NCBI GenBank assembly: GCA_030432695.1
Contig: JAUILN010000008.1
Coordinates: 434,001-498,000 of the forward strand
Direction: 5' to 3'
From: a bacterium
GTDB taxonomy: Bacteria > Planctomycetota > UBA1135 > UBA2386
Length of the DNA: 64,000 nucleotides
The notes under the pieces are model-generated. The model searched no databases. It was not told the DNA's origin and saw nothing but the letters and a program-made list of their open reading frames with translations. Shown here piece by piece: positions 29,586 to 39,803 of the stretch (its first letter is position 1; the number at the start of each line of letters is the position of its first letter). A program made the translations under genes and the position numbers.

Positions 29586-30236
29586 CTACTGCTCGGAGTC
29601 GGGCACCCCGGGCCGGAAGTCGAGCTGATCGACCGGCACCACCACCGAGGACGCCACGTTGCCGACGTGGTTGGAGATGCGTTTCAGGTAGCGCAGCAGC
29701 AGGACCTCGCCGGACGGGTTGCGGTCGTGGACGCCGCGGATCAGGTCGGCGACCTCGGCGTCACAGCGCCGCGAGATCTCCTGACTGTCGGCGAGCAGGC
29801 CAGCGGCTCCAGCCTCGTCGTGACGGGCCAGCACCTCGACCACCCGCCCGAGCAACGCGCTCACGGCGACCTTGCGCTCGACCAGCTCCCGCCGCCGCGG
29901 TCCCTCGGCGAACCGCACGCCAAGGCTCGCCAGCTCGAACACGTTCTTGGAGTAGTCGCCGATCCGCTCGGCGTCCTTCACCAGGCTCATCAGCACCAGT
30001 GCGCCGGGCAAGGCCGACACGCCGAAGACCGATCCGTGCACCACCAGGCGGCGCCGCAGTTCGCGCTCCATCTGGTTGATGCCCTGGTCGCTGCGGTAGA
30101 CGTCCTCCCGGACGACGCTCGGGTCACCGCCGGACAGCAGGACGTCGGCAGCCACCTCGAAGATGCGGCGGCCTTCGCGCAGCATGGCGAACAGGCGTTC
30201 GTCGAGTTCTTTGACTGTGGGTTTCGGTTCGGTCAC
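29586..30236 (-). CDS. PhoU-domain protein (paralogue 1)
   Basis: The 216-residue protein is helical with the PhoU signatures 'LVLMSLVKDAERIGDYSKNV' (metal-binding D-A-E-R-I-G-D-Y helix) and a second helix pair ending 'RYLKRISNHVGNVASSVV'. PhoU proteins restrain phosphate uptake and relay status to a sensor kinase; fused or adjacent copies accompany Na/Pi cotransporters. Here the gene follows a second PhoU paralogue and an NptA-like transporter on the same strand. It starts at a GTG. Its final residues 'PVDQLDFRPGVPDSEQ' are almost identical to those of the paralogue. The kinase stop lies 31 bases from its stop (convergent). Confidence 0.88.
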   Translation of the reverse strand: MTEPKPTVKELDERLFAMLREGRRIFEVAADVLLSGGDPSVVREDVYRSDQGINQMERELRRRLVVHGSVFGVSALPGALVLMSLVKDAERIGDYSKNVFELASLGVRFAEGPRRRELVERKVAVSALLGRVVEVLARHDEAGAAGLLADSQEISRRCDAEVADLIRGVHDRNPSGEVLLLRYLKRISNHVGNVASSVVVPVDQLDFRPGVPDSEQ

Positions 30237-30404
30237 TCACGTAGCTCCGCATGGCCTCGAGGAGCGCGGGCATCGCCCACCGCCGCATCCGCGCCGGAAC
30301 CCGCACGCCCTCGCCCCATCAGGCCATGGATCGGCCGTCACGGGGCGGTTCGCTGAATCGTATCCGATACGACGGCACGACGGACCTGCCACCCGTCGAC
30401 CGAC

Positions 30405-31082
30405 CTATTGCTCCGCATCGGGCACCCCGGGCCGGAAGTCGAGCTGGTCGACCGGCATCACCACGGAGGTGGCGACGCTGCCGGCGTGGTCGCTGATGCG
30501 CTTCAGGAACCGCAGCAGCAGCGCCTCGCCGACCGGATGGATCGCCGCATCGACGGGTGCGCCGACCAGCGCCTCGATCTCCCGCTCGCAGCCGCGCAGC
30601 AGCTCGTCGACGTCCTGGAGGACGGCGGTCGCCGCGACCTCGTCCTGATCCTCGAAGACCTTCACGACGCGCGCCAACAACTCGCTCACGGCACGCTTGC
30701 GGGCCACCAGCTCGGCCCGCCGACCGGCGTCCGGGAACTTCACGCCGCGTCGCGCGAGCATCAGCACGTTCTTGGCGTAGTCACCGATCCGCTCGGCGTC
30801 CTTGGAGAGGCTCATGAGCACCAGGGCGGACGGCAGCGCGGCGCTGCCGTGCACCGCGCCGTGCACCACGATCGCCCGCCGAAGGCCGCGCTCGGCCTCG
30901 TTGATCCGGCGGTCGAGCGCGAACACCTCCTCCCGTACGACCTCGGGGTCACCACCGGCCAGCAGCACGTCGGCGGCGAGGTCGAAAGCCCGCCGACCAT
31001 CGCGCAACATGCCGAGGAAGCGCTCGTGCAGCCGGTCGACGCTCGATGAGGGATCGCGGTGGAAGCGGCTCCAATCGGCCAT
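30405..31082 (-). CDS. PhoU-domain protein (paralogue 2)
   Basis: The 225-residue protein has the same PhoU layout as its downstream neighbour: 'FLGMLRDGRRAFDLAADVLL', 'LVLMSLSKDAERIGDYAKNV' and 'RFLKRISDHAGSVATSVV', ending 'PVDQLDFRPGVPDAEQ'. It should act as a regulator of phosphate transport. It lies 45 bases after the stop of the Na/Pi cotransporter, so those two are probably one transcript. 168 bases separate it from paralogue 1. The conserved aspartate/glutamate metal ligands are present. Confidence 0.88.
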   Translation of the reverse strand: MADWSRFHRDPSSSVDRLHERFLGMLRDGRRAFDLAADVLLAGGDPEVVREEVFALDRRINEAERGLRRAIVVHGAVHGSAALPSALVLMSLSKDAERIGDYAKNVLMLARRGVKFPDAGRRAELVARKRAVSELLARVVKVFEDQDEVAATAVLQDVDELLRGCEREIEALVGAPVDAAIHPVGEALLLRFLKRISDHAGSVATSVVMPVDQLDFRPGVPDAEQ

Positions 31083-31127
31083 GGTGGACTCCGTGGATCG
31101 AGCCGACCCCGCGGGCGGGAGCGGCAG

Positions 31128-32300
31128 CTACTGGAACAGGAAATAGCCCGCCGCGGGGACCACGACGAATACCCCGAGCACGTAGGCGACCACCCAGAGC
31201 TTGCTCTGCTGGGCCTTGGCCGCCAGCCATTCCGCACAGGCGATCGGCACGCCGCGGAGCGCCGGGATCGGGAAGAACAGCAGCGTTCCGAGCAGATTGA
31301 ACAGCAGGTGGACCAGGGCGATCGTCAGCCCGGCAGAGGTCTCGGTCGCCATGCTCGCCAGGAGCCCGGTCACCGTGGTGCCGATGTTGGCCCCGAGCAT
31401 GATCGGGAAGGCGTTGCGGAGACTGAGCACGCCGGCCGCGCACATCGGCACCAGCAACGACGTGGTGATGCTCGACGACTGCACGGCGACGGTGATCAAT
31501 GCTCCCACGCCGATGCCGAGCAATCCGGAGCGGCCCAGCACCTGGTTGAGTGCCTTCTCCACAGCCCCGGAGATCAGCACCTTCATGTTCTTGGTGATGT
31601 AGACCAGACACACGAAGGTGAGCGCGATGCCCAGCACCAGGGTCGTGATCGCCAGCGCCCGACCGTCCAGGCCGAGCGCCGCGACCCCGTCCACGATCCC
31701 GTCGCCCGCCCAGTCGACGGCGGCCTTCACCGGGCTCTTGTACTGCACCCCACCCGCACCACCGCTCGCCAGCAGCTCGGTCGCCGCCTCGGCGACGTGC
31801 TGGAGCAGGCCGAAGGCGATCTCGAGCGGCAGGATCACCAGCACGCAGAGCAGGTTGAAGAAGTCGTGCACGGTGGCGGCGGCGAAGGCTCGCCGGAACT
31901 CCGCGCCCTGACGGACGTGACCGATCGACACGATCGTGTTGGTGATCGTGGTGCCGATGTTGGCCCCCATCACCATCGGCACGGCGGACGACAGCGGCAG
32001 CGCGGTCGGTCCCGCCTGCCCCACCAACGCGACGATCGTCGCGGTGGTGGTCGACGAGCTCTGCACCAGCACGGTCGCGAGCACGCCGACCGCCAGCCCC
32101 GCGAACGGGTTCGAGACGCCGTCGAACATGCCGCCGGCGGCGCCCTTACCCATCGCCTTGATCGAATCGCCCATCAGGCCGATCGCGACCAGGAACGCGT
32201 ACAGCAGTCCGAAGACCAACAGCAGCCGCAGCGCCACGGCGAGCATCCGCTCGGACCGCGGCCCTGGATCGGGGGCCGGCAAGGAGTCGACGTCGACCAT
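31128..32300 (-). CDS. Na+/phosphate cotransporter family protein (NptA-like)
   Basis: The 390-residue membrane protein has about nine hydrophobic segments and two inverted-repeat halves. Each half carries the diagnostic QSSS motif of the PNaS family: 'ATVLVQSSSTTTATIVALVG' and 'ALITVAVQSSSITTSLLVP'. The associated glycine-rich 'MGANIGTT' segments are 'MVMGANIGTTITNTI' and 'IMLGANIGTTVTGLL'. It should import phosphate with sodium. Unlike many bacterial members it has no C-terminal PhoU domain; instead two separate PhoU genes follow on the same strand. I start at MVDVDSLPAPD; the frame opens 21 codons earlier with an arginine-rich run less likely to be translated. Confidence 0.92.
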   Translation of the reverse strand: MVDVDSLPAPDPGPRSERMLAVALRLLLVFGLLYAFLVAIGLMGDSIKAMGKGAAGGMFDGVSNPFAGLAVGVLATVLVQSSSTTTATIVALVGQAGPTALPLSSAVPMVMGANIGTTITNTIVSIGHVRQGAEFRRAFAAATVHDFFNLLCVLVILPLEIAFGLLQHVAEAATELLASGGAGGVQYKSPVKAAVDWAGDGIVDGVAALGLDGRALAITTLVLGIALTFVCLVYITKNMKVLISGAVEKALNQVLGRSGLLGIGVGALITVAVQSSSITTSLLVPMCAAGVLSLRNAFPIMLGANIGTTVTGLLASMATETSAGLTIALVHLLFNLLGTLLFFPIPALRGVPIACAEWLAAKAQQSKLWVVAYVLGVFVVVPAAGYFLFQ

Positions 32301-32482
32301 CGGGCAGGTGTGGGGTGACCCGCGGCGAGAGGTCCGTCGGATCAGGAGCACGACCGCAAGCATTGGAGTCCCCCCGCATCTGGATGCAACCGCGCGCAGT
32401 TCCGGCTTACGTCAAGCTCTCGTGAAGAAGCCCGGGAGGCCGCTCGCGTCGCGCTGCCGGACCACCTACAACGTGTGGTTCG

Positions 32483-33334
32483 ATGCGAGCAGCGAAGCCC
32501 GTTCCACTCGCCAGGACCCTGACCATCCTGGGAGTGCTCGCCACCCTGGGATCGCCGGGCGTGCTCCGCGGCCAGGACGCCGGCGATCCGGCCCGTTCCG
32601 GCCGTGGCACGACCCGCACCGATCGCGACCCGGCCGCCCCCACCGGGGCGAACCCGCGGAGCCAGGACGAGTCAGCCGCACCGGGGCCCGCAGCGGGCTA
32701 CCGCCGCTTCGTCACCGAGCTGTTCGCCGTCGACGTGCCGGAGGGCTGGCGCGAGGTCCTGCCCAACGAATCGGTGACCCTCGACCTGCCGCCGGACTTC
32801 CCGCCGATCCGGCCGGGTTGGAGCCACGTCCTCGGAGACGTCGATCGTTGGACGCGGGACGGCTACGACGGCGAGGCCCTGCTGGCGATGGTCGCCGGCG
32901 AATTCGAGGCCCCGACCGACCAGGAGCGCCTCGACGAGATCCGCGAGTACTGGGAGACCACGCGGCTCGCCGACGGCGGGCGCCGCGAGGTGGTGCGCGG
33001 CCAGGTGACCACGGTCGGGCGCACCGAACACCCCTGCCTGGAACTGGAGGTCCGCACGATCCCGGCGGACGGCCGTGTCGAGCGATGCCTCGAATTCCAG
33101 ACCTCGACGCGAGGGCGGGAGTTGATCCTGAGCTTCAGAGCGTGGGAAGATGGCTTCCCGGTAGCCGAACCGAGGCTGCGGGCGATGGCGGAGACCCTGA
33201 CGTTTCCGCGTCCGCCACGCACGCAGGAGGGGCTCGGTGACCGGTTGTTCGACGCGGCACTGGTCGGTGGCGCGGTCGGACTGATCCTGATCGGCCTGCG
33301 CTACATCGCGCGGCGCCGCGGACCGGGGGGCTGA
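32483..33334 (+). CDS. Secreted protein with C-terminal membrane anchor, unknown function
   Basis: No family firmly recognised. The 283-residue product has a signal peptide (about residues 1-30, ending 'VLRGQ'), a low-complexity Gly/Pro/Asp/Arg linker (about 31-72), a compact alpha/beta domain (about 73-235: 'RRFVTELFAVDVPEGWREV', 'RVERCLEFQTSTRGRELILS') and a C-terminal membrane helix (about 255-273: 'ALVGGAVGLILIGLRYIA') followed by a basic tail. The domain looks like single-domain PsbP/DUF1795-type folds (a user-friendly guess only). It would be anchored with the domain outside the cytoplasm. It is divergent from the phosphate transporter gene. Confidence 0.65.
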   Translation: MRAAKPVPLARTLTILGVLATLGSPGVLRGQDAGDPARSGRGTTRTDRDPAAPTGANPRSQDESAAPGPAAGYRRFVTELFAVDVPEGWREVLPNESVTLDLPPDFPPIRPGWSHVLGDVDRWTRDGYDGEALLAMVAGEFEAPTDQERLDEIREYWETTRLADGGRREVVRGQVTTVGRTEHPCLELEVRTIPADGRVERCLEFQTSTRGRELILSFRAWEDGFPVAEPRLRAMAETLTFPRPPRTQEGLGDRLFDAALVGGAVGLILIGLRYIARRRGPGG

Positions 33335-33560
33335 CCCGAATGACCTCGCCGAGCGCAATCGGCAGCCGGGCGAACTCCCTCCCGCGGCCGCGTGCCCGGC
33401 GCAGGCTCCGACGCGGCGACCGTCTCGGCGGCGCGCCACACCCGAACACCCTGTCGTGGCTCCGAGGCCGCCCCCACCCGCACCGGTCGGATCGGTCGCG
33501 GGTCCGGCGGGATCCGGGAGCCATTCCGCCGCCGCGCGCGGCCACTGATCCCTCAACACC
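33335..33560. other. Intergenic region before the DUF2779 gene
   Basis: About 226 bases. Open frames in it are rich in arginine/proline and unsupported. No promoter elements stand out. Confidence 0.4.
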
Positions 33561-35198
33561 TTGACCAAGCGCAAGACCAAGGCGAAGTCCAAGACCGCGG
33601 CCGAGCGTCCGGTACCGCCGATCGACAAGCGGCTGTTCGAGGCCGGCTCGCAGTGTGCGAAGCGGCTCTACCTGGAGTATCACCGTCCGGACGAGACGCC
33701 CGATCTCGATCCGCACCGCCAGGAGCTCGCGGAGATCGGCTCCCAGCTGGTGGAGATGGCCGCCGAGGCCTTCCCCAAGGGCGAGGATCTCGCCGAACTC
33801 GGCATGGACGACGCGGTGCAACGCACGCGGGAGTTCCTCGAGGCGGGTAAGCCGGGCGTGCTGTTCCACGCCGCGTTCCGTGGCGGCGGCGCCGAGGCCC
33901 GGGTCGACATCCTGTTGGTGACGATGCCCGGCGCCCTCGATCTGTTCGAGGTGAAGGCCGGCACCGGCGTGAAACCACGGCATCTGCTCGACGTCGCACT
34001 GCAGATCCACTCCGCAGAGACCTCGGGCCACGCCGTGCAGAGCTCCACGATCCTGCACCTCGATGGTCGCTACGTGCACAACGGCGGCACCGAGTATCCG
34101 ACGCAGAAGATGTTCAAGAGCGTCGACGTCACCGAACGGGCCCGCAAGCAGCTCGATCGGGTGCGCGACGGCATCAAGTCGTTCCGGCCGCTCCTGGAGG
34201 ACGAGTCGACGCTCGAGCTACCCACCGGGACGTGGTGCCGCAATCCGCTGCCCTGTCCACACCTGGACCGCTGCATCGCCGAGGGCCCCGAGCACCCACT
34301 GGTCACACTGCCACAGCTCGCCGCGTCGCAGCTGACGCGCTTCCACGAACAGGCCATCGAGAGCATCGATCAGCTCGACCCCGAACAGCAGGGGCTCGCG
34401 CCCTTGCAGCGACGCGCCGTGCGGGCGCACCAGACCGGTGACCTCGTGGTCGAGCCGTTCGTGTCGGCGGAACTGCGCGACCTCGATTGGCCGGTGGCGT
34501 TCCTGCACATCGGCTGGCACCTCGACGTCCTACCGCGCTTCGTCGCCACCAACCCGTGGCAGAAGCTGCCGTTCTCCTGGTCGGCCCACCTGCTCGACCA
34601 GAAGGGCAACCTGGGCATCGAGAGCCGGGTCTCCGCGACTGCGGAAGACCCGCGGGAGACGCTGCTGGAACCGCTCGCCGAGCTGCTGAAGGACGTCGGC
34701 ACGCTGATCGTCTATCCCCGCGCCCAGGACGAGCGGCTGCATGCACTGCTCCAGGATGGGGCCCCGGCCAAGTCGGCGATCCGCACGCTGCTACAGCTGC
34801 CACTGTTCGAACTCGGCCATCTGATCTACCACGGCGCCTACCATCCGGAACTCGCCGGGGACTTCGGCCTCTGGCGCGTCCACGACACCGTGACCGCCGC
34901 GGCGATGCCCGAGGACGCCGCCGCGGTCCCCGGCTTCACGGATCCCGACGAGATCGACTCGGACCTCGATGCTCAGCAGGCCTACAAGCGAATCCTGAAG
35001 AGCCGCACCCGCGACGCCACGCGCAAGAAGCTCGCCGGCCAGATCGACCAGTGGAACCGGCGCTGCAGCGCGGCCCTGGTCCGGATCTACCGTTGCCTCG
35101 AGAACCCGGACATCGCGACACCGGCACCGGCGTCTGCGGATTCGGCGCCCGCAGATGCGACGGCTCCGGATGTGGTTCCGGACGCGGACTCGGAGTGA
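33561..35198 (+). CDS. DUF2779 (Cas4-like nuclease N-domain) protein with degenerate exonuclease domain
   Basis: The 545-residue protein begins at a TTG (stop codon 15 bases upstream, no other start before the conserved N-terminus). Residues 20-240 resemble a Cas4/PD-(D/E)XK nuclease with iron-sulfur cysteines: Cys31 in 'GSQCAKRLYLEYH', then Cys226, Cys232 and Cys238 in 'CRNPLPCPHLDRC', with Asp116 and Glu130-x-Lys132 ('LFEVKAG') as catalytic acids and lysine. The second half matches the DUF2779 DnaQ-like region by order ('PRFVATNPWQKLPFSWSAHL', 'GTLIVYPRAQDERL'). The usual D-x-E ('FLDFET'-type) appears as 'FLHIGW', so this half is probably inactive. No cas genes or CRISPR array are nearby. 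It is convergent with the NYN gene. Confidence 0.75.
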   Translation: MTKRKTKAKSKTAAERPVPPIDKRLFEAGSQCAKRLYLEYHRPDETPDLDPHRQELAEIGSQLVEMAAEAFPKGEDLAELGMDDAVQRTREFLEAGKPGVLFHAAFRGGGAEARVDILLVTMPGALDLFEVKAGTGVKPRHLLDVALQIHSAETSGHAVQSSTILHLDGRYVHNGGTEYPTQKMFKSVDVTERARKQLDRVRDGIKSFRPLLEDESTLELPTGTWCRNPLPCPHLDRCIAEGPEHPLVTLPQLAASQLTRFHEQAIESIDQLDPEQQGLAPLQRRAVRAHQTGDLVVEPFVSAELRDLDWPVAFLHIGWHLDVLPRFVATNPWQKLPFSWSAHLLDQKGNLGIESRVSATAEDPRETLLEPLAELLKDVGTLIVYPRAQDERLHALLQDGAPAKSAIRTLLQLPLFELGHLIYHGAYHPELAGDFGLWRVHDTVTAAAMPEDAAAVPGFTDPDEIDSDLDAQQAYKRILKSRTRDATRKKLAGQIDQWNRRCSAALVRIYRCLENPDIATPAPASADSAPADATAPDVVPDADSE

Positions 35199-35204
35199 CG
35201 CTGG

Positions 35205-36178
35205 CTAAGGATCGTGGCCCGACGCCCCCGCGGCCTGCGCCCGCATGCGCCCCGCCACCTCGACCACGAGCGGATGGTCGTCGACCAGCACGATGACCGA
35301 GTAGGGGTGGTCGGCGCGCAGGTTCTCGCGCTCCTCGACGCGGATCGCACCGCGGCGCCGCAGCTCGTTGATCAGACCGCGCCGCTCGGGATGGACGATG
35401 TGCGCGAACTGCTGACTCATCGGACCCTTGAGGAACGGCGACAGCCAGATCTCGTCGCTGCCGTGGCGCTGCAGTGCGCGCATCATCAGCTCGATCGCCT
35501 GCCTCAGCAGGGCCTCCTGAGCCTGCGGCGCGCTCGGCGCTTCCCACGTGACGGGGATGTGACCCAGCACCTTGGCCGGCCGCGCATCGTCCTGCTTCCG
35601 CGAGTCGCCCTCGGGATCCGGTGCATCCGGCAGTCGCTCCTCGGACGGGACCGCGACCGGCTCGACCAGGGCCTCGTCGGCTACGACCGACGCGAGGAAC
35701 TCCGCGGCATCCACGAACCGCTGCTCGCCGATCCGTTGCCGCAGGTCTCCACTGGTCGCCTCGGCGAGCGCGACGATCCACAGCTCGCGTCCCAGCTCGA
35801 GCACCTCGCGCGCCACCGGCAGGAAGTCCCGGTCTCCCGAGACGATCACGATCCGCTGGATGTCGTCACGCCGATACAGCACCCGTGCGACTTCGAGCGT
35901 GAGCTGGACGTCGGAGGAGTTGCGGCCGCTGTGTCCGACCAGCACGTACTGCGGGTCGAGACCGAGCAACGCCAGGTCGTGCGCGACCTCGAGGCCGGGA
36001 AAGGTGTCGAACGCCGCGTAGCTCCGACCGATCACCAGCGCATCTCCGCGCTCGCGCAATCGCCGCAGCGTGCCGTTCAGCACCGCGAGCGTCGCGTCTC
36101 GCGTTCCGGGACCGCCGGCGGCGGCGCGCGCCGCGACGGCCGCGTGGAGGTTCTCGAAGTCGACGAAGACCGCCGCGT

Positions 36179-36182
<4 letters not shown>
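35205..36182 (-). CDS. NYN-domain nuclease with C-terminal winged-helix-like region
   Basis: The 325-residue protein has an N-terminal NYN (PIN-like) nuclease domain: 'FVDFENLH' (Asp8, Asn11), 'GRNSSDVQLTLEV' (Asp91) and 'IVIVSGDRDFLPV' (Asp117, Asp119) supply the acidic active site. NYN proteins of the LabA/DUF88 group cleave RNA or act as regulators. After a charged linker (about 165-215), residues 225-315 ('AIELMMRALQRHG', 'LINELRRRGAIRVEERENL') resemble an OST-HTH/LOTUS-type winged helix for RNA binding. The GTG start overlaps the speA stop by four bases (GTGA), so translation is coupled to arginine decarboxylase. Its stop is 6 bases from the convergent DUF2779 stop. Confidence 0.82.
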
Positions 36183-38197
<2,015 letters not shown>

Positions 38198-38202
38198 CAA
38201 GG

Positions 38203-38208
38203 CCTCTC
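38203..38208 (-). promoter_or_regulatory. Shine-Dalgarno deciding the speA GTG start
   Basis: GAGAGG on the minus strand, 5 bases before the GTG, in a genome where such sites are rare. It supports translation from MSKNPAEL rather than from upstream codons. Confidence 0.55.
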
Positions 38209-38420
38209 GGAATGGAGCATGGTCGATGCGTGGAGGGAAGCACGTCGCACGCCAGACGGCCGGCGCGCGGAGCCCCGTATTCAAGCAGAGGATCTCCGCA
38301 CGCAAACTCCCCAGGCCAGAAAGTCGGGCCGGCGACGCCGCGAGCGAGCAGGTGCGCTGCGCGGGAAACGCCGCCCGCCAGCCGCTGGCCCGGGAATCGC
38401 TGCCGGTTACCATCGGTCGG

Positions 38421-39668
38421 GTGACCGCAGTCGACGACTCCCCCTCCCTCCCCCATCTCGCCGCCCGCGACCCCGAGGTCGCCGCACTCCTGCGCCGCGA
38501 GCAGACCCGTCAGTCGAGCACCCTCACGCTGATCGCCTCGGAGAATCACACCACTCCGGCGGTTCGTGAGGCCTGCAGCTCGGTGCTGACCGACAAGTAC
38601 GCCGAGGGCTATCCCGGCCGGCGCTACTACGGCGGCTGCGAGGTCGCCGACGAGGTCGAGCTGTTGGCCCAGGACCGTGCGAAGCGGTTGTTCGGGGTCG
38701 AACATGCCAACGTCCAGCCGCACTCCGGCACCACCGCCAACCTCGCGGTGCTCGAGGCCCTGGCCGGCTCGGGCGGTCGGATCCTCGGCATGGCGCTGGC
38801 GGACGGCGGTCACCTGACCCACGGCCACAAGGTCTCGGCGACCGGCAAGCTGTTCGAAGCGCACCAGTACGGCATCGACGCCGAGACCGGCCTGCTCGAC
38901 TACGACCGGATCCGCGAGCGCGCCAAGGAGGTCCGGCCCGCAGTGCTGATCGTCGGAGCCTCGAGCTATCCGCGCGTGATCGACTTTGCCGCCTTCGCCG
39001 AGATCGCCCACGAGGTCGACGCGAAGCTCATGGCCGACATCGCCCACCCGGCCGGCCTGGTCGCCGGCGGCGTGTTCCCGAGTCCGGTCGGCCACGCCGA
39101 CGTGGTCACGATGACCACCCACAAGACCCTGCGCGGCCCGCGCGGCGGCATGATCCTTTGCGGCGCCGACCTGGCGAAGAAGATCGACTCCGGCGTGTTC
39201 CCCGGCGGTCAGGGCGGCCCGCTGATGCACCAGATCGCCGCCAAGGCCGCAGCCTTCGGCGACGCGCTGCAGGACGGGTTCAAGGACTACGCGAGCCAGG
39301 TGGTCGCCAACGCGCAGCGCCTGGCGGCGGGCCTGATCGAGCGCGGCCTGCGGATCGTCACCGGCGGCACCGACAGCCACATGGTGGTCATCGACCTGCG
39401 CGACCGCGAGGTCACCGGCCACGACGTCGAGGAGCGCTGCTTCGCGGCGGGTCTGGTGGTGAACAAGAACGCGGTGCCCGGCGACCCCCGTCCGCCGCGC
39501 GTCACCAGCGGCGTCCGCGTCGGCACCGCCGCCGTGACCACCCGCGGCATGCGCGAGGCGCAGATGGACCAGCTCGCCGCGCTGATCGCCGACGTGGTCG
39601 ACGGCAAGGATCCGAGCGGGCTGCGCGGCGTGGTCGGCGAGCTGTGCGCGGCGCATCCGCTGCCGTGA
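38421..39668 (+). CDS. glyA: Serine hydroxymethyltransferase
   Basis: The 415-residue enzyme interconverts serine and glycine, loading one-carbon units on tetrahydrofolate, with PLP. Motifs: 'TLTLIASENHTTPAVREACS', 'YAEGYPGRRYYGGCEVADEV', 'VQPHSGTTANLAVL', 'MADIAHPAGLVAGGVFPSP', and the PLP lysine in 'MTTHKTLRGPRGG' (about Lys235). The C-terminal domain is ordinary ('SGVRVGTAAVTTRGM'). The GTG start gives a length equal to the E. coli enzyme (417). The frame extends 87 codons upstream but there overlaps the speA promoter region. The family is cytosolic and universal. Confidence 0.95.
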   Translation: MTAVDDSPSLPHLAARDPEVAALLRREQTRQSSTLTLIASENHTTPAVREACSSVLTDKYAEGYPGRRYYGGCEVADEVELLAQDRAKRLFGVEHANVQPHSGTTANLAVLEALAGSGGRILGMALADGGHLTHGHKVSATGKLFEAHQYGIDAETGLLDYDRIRERAKEVRPAVLIVGASSYPRVIDFAAFAEIAHEVDAKLMADIAHPAGLVAGGVFPSPVGHADVVTMTTHKTLRGPRGGMILCGADLAKKIDSGVFPGGQGGPLMHQIAAKAAAFGDALQDGFKDYASQVVANAQRLAAGLIERGLRIVTGGTDSHMVVIDLRDREVTGHDVEERCFAAGLVVNKNAVPGDPRPPRVTSGVRVGTAAVTTRGMREAQMDQLAALIADVVDGKDPSGLRGVVGELCAAHPLP

Positions 39669-39757
39669 GCAGCGTCGTCCGCTGCGCCCGACGGCCGCCC
39701 GGGCGCCCCCGGACGCCGGCCTGAAGCACCTGCACCCCAGGAGATTAGGTACATCCT

Positions 39758-39790
39758 TGCATATCCACCTTTCGAAAGTGGATCTGCAAA
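39758..39790. promoter_or_regulatory. Imperfect palindrome immediately upstream of DUF4143 ATPase 1
   Basis: A 33-base dyad centred on ctttcgaaag: outer arms ttgca / tgcaa, inner arms atcca / tggat, with one bulged base and one mismatch. It ends 13 bases before the GTG start. GC is about 42% against roughly 70% around it. It matches in position and outer arms the perfect palindrome before ATPase 2 (44581-44616), so it is likely part of the same kind of element: operator, hairpin leader or recombination site. Confidence 0.65.
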
Positions 39791-39803
39791 GTCACCTCGA
39801 GCC

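Noticed and set aside
33340..33564. A 74-residue plus-strand frame before the DUF2779 gene
   Set aside because: Arginine/proline-rich shadow composition, no ribosome site, no recognisable domain.
33561..35198. A CRISPR-Cas locus suggested by the Cas4-like N-domain
   Set aside because: No repeat-spacer array and no other cas gene is visible anywhere in the window; DUF2779 proteins commonly stand alone.
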